From an uncultured Anaerolineae bacterium (GTDB taxonomy: Bacteria; Chloroflexota; Anaerolineae; Promineifilales; Promineifilaceae): a DNA stretch of 64,000 nucleotides. This document shows positions 9,702 to 19,500 of this stretch, piece after piece; positions within the stretch are counted from its first letter, which is position 1; each line of letters opens with the position of its first letter. The translations under genes were made by a program, and so were the position numbers. The stretch is taken from positions 1 to 64,000 of the forward strand of contig CAJQMR010000013.1 of assembly GCA_905479495.1 (NCBI GenBank), read 5' to 3'. The notes beneath the pieces were generated by a model. It worked only from the letters and a program-made list of their open reading frames with translations. It searched no databases and had not been told where the DNA came from.

Positions 9702-10733
9702 TTAGCACTCTCTTTCAATCATGTACAGCACCATCTCTAAAATAAAGCGCTTGTCGTCCGAATCTGGCAGATGGCCGTAGGCATTGCGAAACTCATACAG
9801 GGCGGCACCGGCAAATTGCCTGGCGCACTTGCGACCAAAGTCAATGCTCCCGTAATGGACCATCTTTTCATAAATCCAACTAACTTGCACTTCAGAGCGC
9901 TCCCTGCGGTTAAAACCAAGTATGGCTTGCAGTTCAGCTTTTTCTTGCGAAGTGCAGTGGTTTAGCAAGTGGATCAGCATCAGCGTGCGTTTGCCTTCCC
10001 AAAGGTCGCCGCCAATTTCCTTGCCGTATTGGCCATAATTCCCAATCAAATTAAGCAGATCATCCTGAATCTGGAAGGCAATTCCCAAAAACCAGCCAAA
10101 TCGATAAAAACGATCGGGGTTGATGCCCCCACCTGTGGCAATCAGCCCCCCTGCCCGACAGGGGTAAATGCACGTGTACCAGGCCGTTTTTTTGAGCGCC
10201 ATGCGCAAGTAATCACGGTCGGTTAAATCTGATACATTATCCCGAATCCAGCCCAGCTCTAAGGCCTGGCCTTCTAATGTCTGGCGCAGCATCTCTGAGC
10301 TTTCACTGAAAAGCTGCCAGGCAAGCCTGCCTCCCAACAGCGCGTGATTTTTCATCAGCACTTGCAGGCTTAAGAGATTAAGCGCGTTGCCAATATTGAT
10401 TGCCACCCCAACACCATGCTGTGTGTGCAATGTATCATTGCCCCGGCGAAACATGCTTTCATCCTGGATGTCATCGTGAACCAGAAAGCCATTGTGAAAC
10501 AGCTCAATGGCCACAGCAGAATTAATGGCGTTTTGGAGACGCCCGCCATATGCTAAACAGGTCGCCAAACACAACGCCGCGCGCAATCCTTTGCCGCTGC
10601 GTTTGGGATACTCGGGCAAAAGCTCATAAAAGTATCGTTTCGGTTCACGGTCGGGCAAAACGGAGAGAAGATTATCAAAGGCAACTTCTCTGTAAAAGTC
10701 AAGACGCTCTTCAAAGAAATCAAATTGGCTCAT
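9702..10733 (-). CDS. Polyprenyl (geranylgeranyl-type) diphosphate synthase
   Basis: 343 residues. The first Asp-rich motif is DDIQD (within LVHDDIQDE) and the second is QDDLLN, followed by the GKEIGGDLWEGKRT segment of trans-isoprenyl diphosphate synthases. These enzymes condense isopentenyl diphosphate onto allylic diphosphates using Mg held by the Asp motifs. The second motif ends in N rather than D. Product length cannot be given without structural comparison. The start at ATG 10733 is preferred; a TTG 12 bases upstream overlaps the preceding stop. It lies just downstream of the small repeat protein and is presumably co-transcribed with it. Confidence 0.85.
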   Translation of the reverse strand: MSQFDFFEERLDFYREVAFDNLLSVLPDREPKRYFYELLPEYPKRSGKGLRAALCLATCLAYGGRLQNAINSAVAIELFHNGFLVHDDIQDESMFRRGNDTLHTQHGVGVAINIGNALNLLSLQVLMKNHALLGGRLAWQLFSESSEMLRQTLEGQALELGWIRDNVSDLTDRDYLRMALKKTAWYTCIYPCRAGGLIATGGGINPDRFYRFGWFLGIAFQIQDDLLNLIGNYGQYGKEIGGDLWEGKRTLMLIHLLNHCTSQEKAELQAILGFNRRERSEVQVSWIYEKMVHYGSIDFGRKCARQFAGAALYEFRNAYGHLPDSDDKRFILEMVLYMIEREC

Positions 10734-10741
10734 GATATTAA

Positions 10742-11203
10742 TCAATCTGACTCAGCCGATGATCGTCCGGTTTCAATATTTGTGGCCTGAAGCAAACGAT
10801 TAATAATGTTCGGCGCACTGGTAACAACGTTTAACAAGACATCTACCGCTTCATGGGCGTCTTTCTGAAAACGGCGCGAAAGGTCGTCAAATTCCTCAGA
10901 CCGCATCTGGTCTGCCTGCTCGCCAATAATATTGACCACGTCATGGGCATCCTTGCGCAGCCGCACGACAATGTCGTCAAACGATTCCGACCGAACTTCG
11001 CCACTTTGGCGCATGCTCTGTTCAACTTCTTTGGCAGCCTGGAGGCCAGCAGCCACTTCTTCTTCAAGAATAACGGCCGCTTTTTGGATCATGTCTGAAG
11101 TGCTGGCCCCAAACTCTCTTAAGATTTCCTCCCGGGCCTTATCCTGGCGCCCGGTTCGCTTTGTCGAATCTTTTGTCTGTCGTCGTTTTTCCTGCTCGCT
11201 CAT
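10742..11203 (-). CDS. Small charged helical protein with an internal duplication
   Basis: 153 residues from ATG with GGAGG eight bases upstream; the longer frame to 11239 is rejected. It is highly charged and helical. Two copies of a block of about 30 residues can be aligned: RSESFDDIVVRLRKDAHDVV and RSEEFDDLSRRFQKDAHEAV. No membrane helix, signal or catalytic motif is seen. It resembles amphipathic or coiled-coil accessory proteins in general and no named family specifically. Its tight coupling to the polyprenyl synthase suggests a role around membrane lipids or isoprenoid metabolism, but that rests on position only. Confidence 0.65.
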   Translation of the reverse strand: MSEQEKRRQTKDSTKRTGRQDKAREEILREFGASTSDMIQKAAVILEEEVAAGLQAAKEVEQSMRQSGEVRSESFDDIVVRLRKDAHDVVNIIGEQADQMRSEEFDDLSRRFQKDAHEAVDVLLNVVTSAPNIINRLLQATNIETGRSSAESD

Positions 11204-11393
11204 TTTAGTTACCTCCAAAAGCTTTCTCTGATAACACACTTAAAGAAGCTGTTTTCTAACAGCAGTTGCAATGGTAAACGATGAGCTATTTGTTTTTCCG
11301 GTGAACAGAAATGAGCAATCTTCAGTCACCTTCTAAAGATTGGCAGGGTATAGTAAAATCGGGTGAAACCGTTCAGCCCACGAATCAGGAGTT

Positions 11394-14171
11394 TTGACGA
11401 TCAACCGCCCGTCCCCATCACCAACAGTTTCCCTCACCAAACAGCAGCAGGCCGTCGTGAATCACAACAACGGCCCGGCGCTGGTTTTTGCCGTTGCCGG
11501 GGCAGGCAAAACGACCGCCATGGTGCATCGGATTGAACGGCTGGTGCGTGAAGGGCACGCTAGGCCCAACCAGATATTGGCCACCTCGTTTGGTAAAGCC
11601 AACATTGATGATCTCACGGCTGCTCTGGCCCACTGGCCCCGCTGTGCCCAGGTAGATTGCCGCACGCTTCACAGCCTTGGCTATCGCCTGATTAAAAAAG
11701 CACAGCGGCTGGGACACCTGTCTCACCTGAACCTAAACAGCACCGACCAGGACAATACGGCCCAAAGATTACTCAACCTGGCTTTGACAGCTGCCAGGCA
11801 GCAGTCTGTAGGCTATATTCGCGAGCTGGACGGGCTGGATCGGCAAGATTTCCTGGATTACGTCGGTGCCTGCAAAGGCAACCTGGCTTACGCAGATCTG
11901 ACCTCAGTCACGCTGCCTGAACCCTTTGCCAACGCAGCGCGGCAGGCGGAAGCGCCCTCGGCAAAGTTGTCCTGGTACCTGGATTTATACCACCTGTTTG
12001 AAATGGTTCGGCAGCAGGCGGGCGTTGTTACCTTTGATGACATGCTGCTCACAGGATGGGAGGCGCTGGTGCGCTTTCCTGAGCTGCGTACGGCCGTACA
12101 AAGCCATTACACACATGTACTCGTCGATGAGTTTCAGGATATCAACCGGGCGCAGGCCCAAATCCTTGACCTCATCACCACGCCTGATCGTAACTACATG
12201 GCCATTGGGGACGACGACCAATGCATTTATGAATGGCGCGGCGCCAGTCCGGCCTACATTCTCAAATTTCCCAAGCAATATTCCGCCACGGTTTACAAAA
12301 TTGAGAACAATTTTCGCTGTCCGGCCGCCCCGTTAATCCTGGCCAACCGGGTCATTGCCCACAACCAGCAGCGGGTAGGCAAACAGATGGCGCTGACAAA
12401 AGGGTTTGTTGGTGAAACGGCCGTTTTCTTCAGCCGGGATCTGGCAGAGATGAGCCAAAAAATCGTCGCTCAAATTCAGCAGCTGCTGACGTCTCCAGAG
12501 GTGAGTCCCGAAGAAGTAGCCGTCCTCGTGCGGCTCAACGCCCAGACCCCACCTATCGAACAGGCGCTTATTACCGCCAATATCCCTTACCGGGTAGGCA
12601 CCCCCTTTTATGAACGCCGGGAAATTAAGACCCTGATTCATTACGGCCGTCTGGCCTGGTATGAGTCACAGTTTAAGGTCGACACACCAGCCTTGAGCCA
12701 GGCCGGATTGGCAGGCCTGGTTGACAGCTGGTATGCCGTTTGCAACCAGCCAAAACGATACATTTCTCGGGAGGTGCAGCGGCATGTGGCCGCCGGGATA
12801 CGCCGGCAAACGGAGCCGGTCAGCAGACTGCTGGAAGCGCTCAGCCAGCGGGTGTCTGAAGAATGGCTGGAGGATAACCTGCAGGAGATGGCCCAACTGC
12901 TGCGCTGGCTGGCCACCCGGCTGGAACAAAAGGCGCACACCGTTCTTCAAGAACTGGTGGACCGGTTGGACTACCTGGAATTTCTGCGTGAGAGCAGCGG
13001 TCTTGCCGAAACCGGGGAAGGACGTGCCGCCAGCGTGGAGGCGTTTATCACCTTTGCCCAACGAAGCGGGTCGCTGCAGGCGTTTATGACCGAGATTCGC
13101 GACCTGGCCCAGCAGCGTGCTGGCCAGGCAAGCAAAAGCGTGGCCGCGATTACCTTATCTACCATTCACCGGGCCAAAGGCCTGGAATGGCCTCACATCT
13201 TTATCCCCCAGGTCAACCAGGAGACGCTGCCGTATTTAGGTGGCAGCACTCCTAATCTGGAGGAAGAACGCCGGCTGTTTTATGTTGCACTTACCCGCAC
13301 CAAGCAAAACCTATATCTGTACGCCTTAAGGTCGCAGCAGCCTTCGTTGTTTATGCAGCAAGCCCGGTACCGGGAGACACTCAAAGAGATTTCCGAGGTT
13401 ACGGCCATTTTAGTCAGGTCTCCTGAAACCTGGCAGGCAAGTGAGATACTCTCCCTGATAACCCTGACCGCCAAACACCAGCTGCTCCCCTATTTCCAAA
13501 CCTGGTGGCCCCTTTCAAATGAGGAGCTCGCTGCGGCCGTTTTTCGCATTGGCTGGTTTTGGCAGGCGTATCAGGCAAGCAGAGAGGCTCAATCTGCCAA
13601 CAATCTTGACGAAGCCGACGTACAACCATGGCTGGCGCTGCACCCTGTTGAGGAACCCCTACCGACAGAAGATTTTCCTGGCCTGGAACCATTCTTGGCT
13701 GAACAGGTCAAATCGGTTGCACGGCAAGAAAAGGTAGACAGGAATGAGCCAGTGCCAGCTGGACGGCTAATCGAGCCGGAACCGGAGATCATTCGGCCCG
13801 GTATGTGGATTATGTGTGATGCCGGTTGGGGGAAAATAGTTGAAATATTGGACGTGGTCAGACGACCACTAGAGGAGGCAGATCGCTCCAACACCTTTGT
13901 TCGCCTGGAAGTGATTTTCCGTCCAAATGCCGACCGGCTGCGCGCCGAGGTAGATATCTCGGCCAGACAGATTGTTTTCCACAGCGACAAACCCCTTTAC
14001 GCCTGTGGTAAATGTGGCGAATTTATTACAACGGATAGCAACCTTATTCTCAAAGAGCACAATCGCGATGCCCATGAGGATTTAAGCCCCGGCTTGCGCC
14101 GTATGAAGAGTAATCAACAGCGCCTTTCCAACTATCGGTTTGCCCTTGCCGGTCCCCAACAAAGGAGTTGA
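11394..14171 (+). CDS. UvrD/Rep-family SF1A DNA helicase with C-terminal zinc-binding tail
   Basis: 925 residues. All SF1A motifs are present: Q-motif TKQQQAVV, Walker A AGAGKTTA, Walker B VDEFQD, motif III GDDDQCIYEWRGA, motif IV ENNFRCP, motif V TIHRAKGLEW and motif VI ERRLFYVALTRTK. It should be a 3'-5' DNA helicase/translocase of the PcrA/UvrD/Rep group, used in repair or replication restart. Beyond the helicase core (about 750-925) there is a basic-protein-type beta region (GMWIMCDAGWGKI) and a CxxC plus two His candidate zinc site (CGKCGE, then HNRDAH). The start is probably TTG; AGGAG lies only 2 bases before it, so the exact start is uncertain. Confidence 0.88.
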   Translation: MTINRPSPSPTVSLTKQQQAVVNHNNGPALVFAVAGAGKTTAMVHRIERLVREGHARPNQILATSFGKANIDDLTAALAHWPRCAQVDCRTLHSLGYRLIKKAQRLGHLSHLNLNSTDQDNTAQRLLNLALTAARQQSVGYIRELDGLDRQDFLDYVGACKGNLAYADLTSVTLPEPFANAARQAEAPSAKLSWYLDLYHLFEMVRQQAGVVTFDDMLLTGWEALVRFPELRTAVQSHYTHVLVDEFQDINRAQAQILDLITTPDRNYMAIGDDDQCIYEWRGASPAYILKFPKQYSATVYKIENNFRCPAAPLILANRVIAHNQQRVGKQMALTKGFVGETAVFFSRDLAEMSQKIVAQIQQLLTSPEVSPEEVAVLVRLNAQTPPIEQALITANIPYRVGTPFYERREIKTLIHYGRLAWYESQFKVDTPALSQAGLAGLVDSWYAVCNQPKRYISREVQRHVAAGIRRQTEPVSRLLEALSQRVSEEWLEDNLQEMAQLLRWLATRLEQKAHTVLQELVDRLDYLEFLRESSGLAETGEGRAASVEAFITFAQRSGSLQAFMTEIRDLAQQRAGQASKSVAAITLSTIHRAKGLEWPHIFIPQVNQETLPYLGGSTPNLEEERRLFYVALTRTKQNLYLYALRSQQPSLFMQQARYRETLKEISEVTAILVRSPETWQASEILSLITLTAKHQLLPYFQTWWPLSNEELAAAVFRIGWFWQAYQASREAQSANNLDEADVQPWLALHPVEEPLPTEDFPGLEPFLAEQVKSVARQEKVDRNEPVPAGRLIEPEPEIIRPGMWIMCDAGWGKIVEILDVVRRPLEEADRSNTFVRLEVIFRPNADRLRAEVDISARQIVFHSDKPLYACGKCGEFITTDSNLILKEHNRDAHEDLSPGLRRMKSNQQRLSNYRFALAGPQQRS

Positions 14172-14258
14172 TAATCCCGTTTAACAAAAGCTCATTGTAA
14201 TCTAAAAAGGTTTCCTTGTTTGGCAAGGCAGCCTCTCGTTACCAACCGTTAGCTGTTG

Positions 14259-15707
14259 TCAACTGCCATGTTGTGACTTTAACCAATGCTGCATATCGGT
14301 CTCAATTTGGGCCAGCGTCACCAATTGTGCCCGGTGTTCCTGGGCTAAAGCCTGTGCCGCAGACGTAAAGCCACCGCGGGCAAAAAAGGCATAATGTACC
14401 TGCCACTTCACCTGGCCAGGCAAGATCTTCTCGGTTTTATCAACCAGCGTTTGAACAACCTCTCGGCCGACAGCCTTTTGCCCCCATTTGCATTCGCCCA
14501 GCAGAATATCTTTTGTGCGCCAGTTGATGGCCAGTACATCAACCTGAGCTTGCTTTGACCAATAGCTGCCAACGCGTTCAGGCAAGAAAGGCAATGCATC
14601 CATGTCAGCGCTGATGCCAACCCACTCACGGCACAACTCTTCAAAGGTGTGCGTACCAATGAAATCCAATAGATGGTCGTAAAGCAAACTGGTGGCCTGC
14701 TTGACGCGGCCCTGCTCGATGGCACTGCGATGTGGTGCCAGAAAACGGTAGTAAAAGCGGAGATAGGGATCGGTTATCACGTAACGACCCTTACGGCTCT
14801 TTTCTGGGCGGCGCACCGTCGCTGGGATCAGCCGCTCTACATACCCCAGTTCCCGCAGGACACCCAGGTATTTAGTGATGTTTGAGCGGTCAATGCCTGA
14901 CATCGTTGCGATCTCTGTCAGGCGATGGAACCCGGCAGCGATTGCTTCCAGAACGGCCACATAGTTGCGCGGATCGTCCAGCTGTTCATGTAGCAGAAAG
15001 ACAGCGTCAGAGAGCATCACGTTGGCCGGTGTGACAATGCGCTGCTGTAAATTTTGCAAGATATTCAGGTCGTCATCAAACAGCTCTATGTAGGCTGGCA
15101 CGCCGCCGGTGATGGTATATACGGCTACGCGCTGCTCGCTGCTGAAATTGGGCAGCATGTCTGCCAACGCACCAAAAGAAAGCGGCTGTAGCTTTAACCG
15201 CGCTGTGGCTCGGCCGTAAAGCGGTGATTGGTAATCCAACGCTGCCCGCTGGATGATACCGGCCAACGAGCCCATTAGAATGAGAAACACCTGACTCTCT
15301 TTGAGGAGATGGTCCCATGCTTTTTGAATTAAGCTGGGCACCTCGGGATCTGCCTGCATCACGTAGGTGAATTCATCCAGTACAATGACCACCCGCCGGT
15401 TGGCAGCCAACCGTGCCACTTCGGCAAAAGCGGCATCCCAAGAGGGATAGCTGAAGGTGGGTGTTACGGTCGTGTCTGGATTGAGAAATTGAAACAGCGC
15501 TTGAGAAAAGTTGCGCAGTTGATTAGTCGCCGACGTTTGTGAGGCCATCCAGTACAGATTAGGTGCATCGAAACCCCTACTCCACTGGGTGACAAGTGCC
15601 GTTTTGCCGATGCGGCGACGGCCGTAAAGAATGAGAAACTGGGCACCAGTTCGTCGGTATAAATCATCCAGCAAGGCCAGCTCCATTTCGCGTGAGACAA
15701 AAGACAT
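14259..15707 (-). CDS. Archaeal-type AAA ATPase with C-terminal DUF234 (nuclease-like) domain
   Basis: 482 residues from ATG with GGGAG five bases upstream. Walker A is GRRRIGKTA near 29-37 and Walker B is VVIVLDEFTYV. A winged-helix segment follows near 300 (MSGIDRSNITKYLGVL). The C-terminal DUF234 domain has the D...ECK arrangement of PD-(D/E)xK nuclease folds (DVLAIN, LGECKWG). The family is widespread in archaea and thermophilic bacteria and its function is not established. A close paralogue of equal length lies at 20368-21816 on the other strand. Monocistronic, with a strong promoter at 15742-15770. Confidence 0.85.
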   Translation of the reverse strand: MSFVSREMELALLDDLYRRTGAQFLILYGRRRIGKTALVTQWSRGFDAPNLYWMASQTSATNQLRNFSQALFQFLNPDTTVTPTFSYPSWDAAFAEVARLAANRRVVIVLDEFTYVMQADPEVPSLIQKAWDHLLKESQVFLILMGSLAGIIQRAALDYQSPLYGRATARLKLQPLSFGALADMLPNFSSEQRVAVYTITGGVPAYIELFDDDLNILQNLQQRIVTPANVMLSDAVFLLHEQLDDPRNYVAVLEAIAAGFHRLTEIATMSGIDRSNITKYLGVLRELGYVERLIPATVRRPEKSRKGRYVITDPYLRFYYRFLAPHRSAIEQGRVKQATSLLYDHLLDFIGTHTFEELCREWVGISADMDALPFLPERVGSYWSKQAQVDVLAINWRTKDILLGECKWGQKAVGREVVQTLVDKTEKILPGQVKWQVHYAFFARGGFTSAAQALAQEHRAQLVTLAQIETDMQHWLKSQHGS

Positions 15708-15741
15708 AATTTCTCCCTTAGTTTCTAAGAGTATTTGTAGT

Positions 15742-15770
15742 ATTATACTTTTATTACTCCTTATTATCAA
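15742..15770 (-). promoter_or_regulatory. Sigma-70-type promoter of the DUF234 ATPase gene
   Basis: On the minus strand TTGATA, 17 bases, TATAAT: near-consensus boxes with optimal spacing, about 35 bases upstream of the ATG at 15707. Confidence 0.7.
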
Positions 15771-16178
15771 CGAAGTGATGGGTAGGAGGTTTTCTTACGG
15801 AAAACGCCTCATTCTCCAAGATGACTAGGGTGCCATCATTGATTTGACGAGTCACCGTGTTGACAATCCCCACAGTTAGCGGGCTTGCAGCCGCCCCCTC
15901 CCCGACGGGTCAGATACCATCAAACACCAATTTCAATTCTTCAAATGTTTCGACCAGGCCAACAATTTCTCCGTGAATGTTGGGGACGTCTTGGCTCAGC
16001 CGCTTCGGCGTGTCCCACTCTGGGACCATTAAATTAGAGGACCCTCACGCAAAATTGCCCCCGCAAGCAAACAAAACTGCACCCCAGCAACACCACCCCG
16101 GCGCTAACGCGCTGCGTGTGGTGAGGGTCATTCCTGCTGGCTACCAGACCCGTATACTACCCGAGGAGGCATCCGCCC
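15771..16178. other. Intergenic region holding the presumed left boundary of the mobile element
   Basis: About 400 bases between divergent genes. It holds an inverted pair GACCCTCAC (near 16038) and GTGAGGGTC (near 16121) that could fold in the leader of the next gene, and a 39-codon minus-strand frame (15910-16029) without a ribosome site, which I do not call. No remnant of an ABC transporter gene is found here, although the right-end junction predicts one at the left end. Confidence 0.35.
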
Positions 16179-16445
16179 ATGAGTATCCCTTTCGATTCCA
16201 CCACGCTTCTTTACGCCGTCGTCGAGCACCTGCCGTCAGAAAAACATCTCACTGATCCCGTCGATATTAAACCCGAACTTCCAGGACAATACCGCCTCGT
16301 CTGCCTGGCGCTGAATGTTGTAGAGGCAGAGCGAATAGCGCACCTGCTGCGGGCACTGGCTTTCGGCGTTTATGATTACACAGTTAGTCCCGCGACACCG
16401 GCCAGCATTGATGAACAATCCTGGCTCCTCCTCACACCCGATTGA
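16179..16445 (+). CDS. Small element protein, unknown
   Basis: 88 residues with GAGGAGG about 9 bases before ATG. Soluble, mildly acidic, with an alpha/beta pattern (YRLVCLALNVVEAERIAHLLRAL). No known domain recognised. First + strand gene of the element, upstream of the methyltransferase-helicase. Confidence 0.6.
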   Translation: MSIPFDSTTLLYAVVEHLPSEKHLTDPVDIKPELPGQYRLVCLALNVVEAERIAHLLRALAFGVYDYTVSPATPASIDEQSWLLLTPD

Positions 16446-16520
16446 CCCAACTTCAATCTGCCCCGATAGCATTCTTCAACACACAAACTCAGTAATCCCC
16501 TGACACAAAAGGAGCATCTC

Positions 16521-19500
16521 ATGACCCGTCTGGCCAATATGGAAAAGGCCGGCTATTTTCCCCTGCCGCCAACCATCGCCCAATTAATCCAAACCTATAT
16601 CACCGCCCCGCATGGCGGCCGCATCCTGGACCCCTGCGCCGGTGAAGGCACGGCATTGGTGGCCCTGGCAGAATCGCTGCAGTTAGAGCCTTATGGTATA
16701 GAACTACACGAAGAGCGTGCCCGGCTTGCCCGTGAAACCGTTCAAACCTTTCTAACCAGGCAGCATCAGGCCGCTCCCACCAATCAGCCCGCAAACCGAA
16801 CACGGTTACTCCATGACAGTTATTTGAGCCTGCTCACCTCTCGTGACGGCTACAATCTGCTCTACCTCAACCCGCCCTACGACCACGACCCTGATGATGA
16901 CGGTGGCCGCAGCAGCCGCTTGGAGTATCAGTTCTTGATACGCACACGTCCCTTTTTGCAGCCTGGGGGCCTGCTAGTATATGTCATACCCCAGCATCTG
17001 CTCAAGCTGCGCAAGCTGGCTCAATATCTGCTGTCCCACTTTGACGAGCTCCAGATCTTCCGCTTCCCCGATGATACCTATGAACAGTTCAAACAAATCG
17101 TGCTGTTTGGGGTACGCCGGGCGAAAGCAGTTCCCGCAGAGCCGGCCGAAGTCGCCGCCCTGCGTGCTCTGGGACAGGGCGAAACACAACCGCTGTTGAA
17201 GGCACGGCTCCAACCGCTGACCGCAGCCGAGGAGCCTCGCTACAGCCTGCCGTCTCTCCGGGTGAAAGACAACCAGTTTAAATTCCGCTCTCAATTTGTA
17301 GACCCGGCTGATGCCCTGGCTGAAGCCAGGCAGCTGGGGGCCAGCACAAGGCCCGCCTGGCGAGAGCATCTCGACCCGGCCAGTGCGGTGGTACCACTGC
17401 GACCCTTGACGCCGCTCAAGATTGGCCACATGAACAGCGTTATTGCTTCTGGGCATTTGAATAACCAGGTGCTCACGGATGGAGATGAGCTGCTGCTCAT
17501 CAAGGGACGCAGCTACAAAGCGTCTCGCGCCGAGGAATATGAAGAGCAGTTGCCCGACGGCCGTATCCGCGTCACGCAGCTGGAAACGGAAACCGTGGTG
17601 ACCGATATTACAACCATTGACGGGGATGGCCGGGTCATCCAATACCAGGGCGGGGAGTTGGAGCAGTTCCTGCAGAAGTGGATCTCCCACCTTTCTGACA
17701 TTGTGGCCCATGAATATTCCCCGGTGTATCAGTTCGATTTGAATGGCTACGGCCGTTTACTGAACAGCCTGAGCAAGAAGCGAAAGATACCGGGAATGAA
17801 CGGAAAATCCGGCCTGCTGCCTGCCCAAAAACATGCGGCTGCGGCTGCCCTGACTCGCTTGGAAACCAAACCAGATGCCGTTATCGTGGGAGAAATGGGC
17901 AGCGGAAAGAGCACAATTGGGGCTGCCATCTCTGCAGGCCGCCACGCCCGGCGCACCATCGTTCTCTGTCCGCCTCACCTGGTGGACAAATGGCAGCGGG
18001 AGTTCAAGGCGGTTTGGCCCGGCGTACGCACAATGCATCTGCAAACGATCAGTGACGTGGATCAGTTTTTCGGTCCGCAGCCAGATGATGCGCCCCTGGT
18101 TGGCGTCCTCAAACAAACCACCGCCCGCAGTGCCACCGGCTGGGAACATGCCTACGATTACGGCGGCCCGGCCAGCCACAACTATGGAAGCAAGGGGTTC
18201 AACGACATTGAACGGCCGTGGGGCAATGTGCTATCTGCACGTAAATTGATGGATCTTCCTTGCGAAGAACGGCCGTTGTCAACCAGAGGGCTGAGCGAAA
18301 AACAGATCCTAACCCTCCAGCAGCGCGGCGTTCGCTGCCCCGTATGTGGCGAGACCCAGTTCCGCAACGGACGGCCGTTAACGGTCAGCGAACTCAAAAC
18401 CGCCACGTGGACTTGCAGTAACGATGCTTGCCGCTCCCCACTGTACCAGTTCACCCGCCGCCGATCCGAATCACAGGTGCGCGGCAGCTTCAAACTGTAT
18501 GCCCAGCGCGAACGCCTCATCCGCAGCCACACCGACAAAGGGCAACCGGTGCCTTTTCATGAAGTTGAAAAATGGCATGGTACGGCCGTTCGCGACACGT
18601 TTGGTTATGGCAAGGTTCCCCTGGCCAGCTACATCAAAAAGCGGGGCAAAGGAAAGCTAGATTTATTGCTTGTTGATGAGGTGCACCAATACAAAGGGTT
18701 CGACAGCGACCAGGGGTACGCCATGCACCACCTGGCTCAGGCAGCCGAGAAAGTGGTGGCCCTCACCGGCACCATCTACGGCGGCAAAGCGTCCAGCCTT
18801 TTCTACCTCCTCTTCCGTCTGGCCCCAGAAATGGGTCGTGCCTATGTGGACCCGGAAGCCACCGGCCAGCGCCGCCTGCGCAGTCGGGATTGGGTCTCAG
18901 CCTACGGCATTCTGCAGCGGATTGAAACTGTCACCCTTGACGAAGATGGCCGGCAGACAGCCAACAGCCGTTCCAACGTGCGCTTCAAAGAGCTGCCCGG
19001 CGGCAGCCCGGCGATGCTGCCCTGGCTGCTTAACCGGTCGGTCTTCCTATCGCTGGGGGATATGGGTTTCCCCCTGCCCGATTACACCGAGATTCCGGTT
19101 TCTGTTCCCATGGCTCCAGAGCAGGCGGTGCGCTACGAATCCCTCAAGGAGCAGTTGAAGGAAGAGCTGAAAGAGCGGCTCATTCGCGGCGACAAGTCGC
19201 TGCTGGCCGGATATCTTTACGCCCTGCTCTTCTGGCCGGACTCGCCACGCCGGGCCAAGGTAGTAGCATGCCCTCGTACCGGTGAAGTGGTGGCATCGGT
19301 ATCTGGGCTGCCGCAGGATTTTGCCGGCCCCAAAGAAGAGGAAATCCTTGAGCTGTGCCTGCAGGAAAAGGCTCAAGGCCGTCGTGTCCTGCTGCTGTGT
19401 CAACAGACCGACACCCTGGATATCCAGCCGGAGTGGAAAGGGATGCTGGAAGCAGCCGGCTTGAAAGCGGCCATTCTCTGCGCCGCGCCCAACAAGCGGG

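Noticed and set aside
15910..16029. 39-codon minus-strand frame near the supposed left end of the element
   Set aside because: No Shine-Dalgarno sequence, and no resemblance to the missing ABC-ATPase half that would be expected there.
16974..17711. 245-codon minus-strand frame
   Set aside because: Antisense to the methyltransferase-helicase gene, no ribosome site, no domain.
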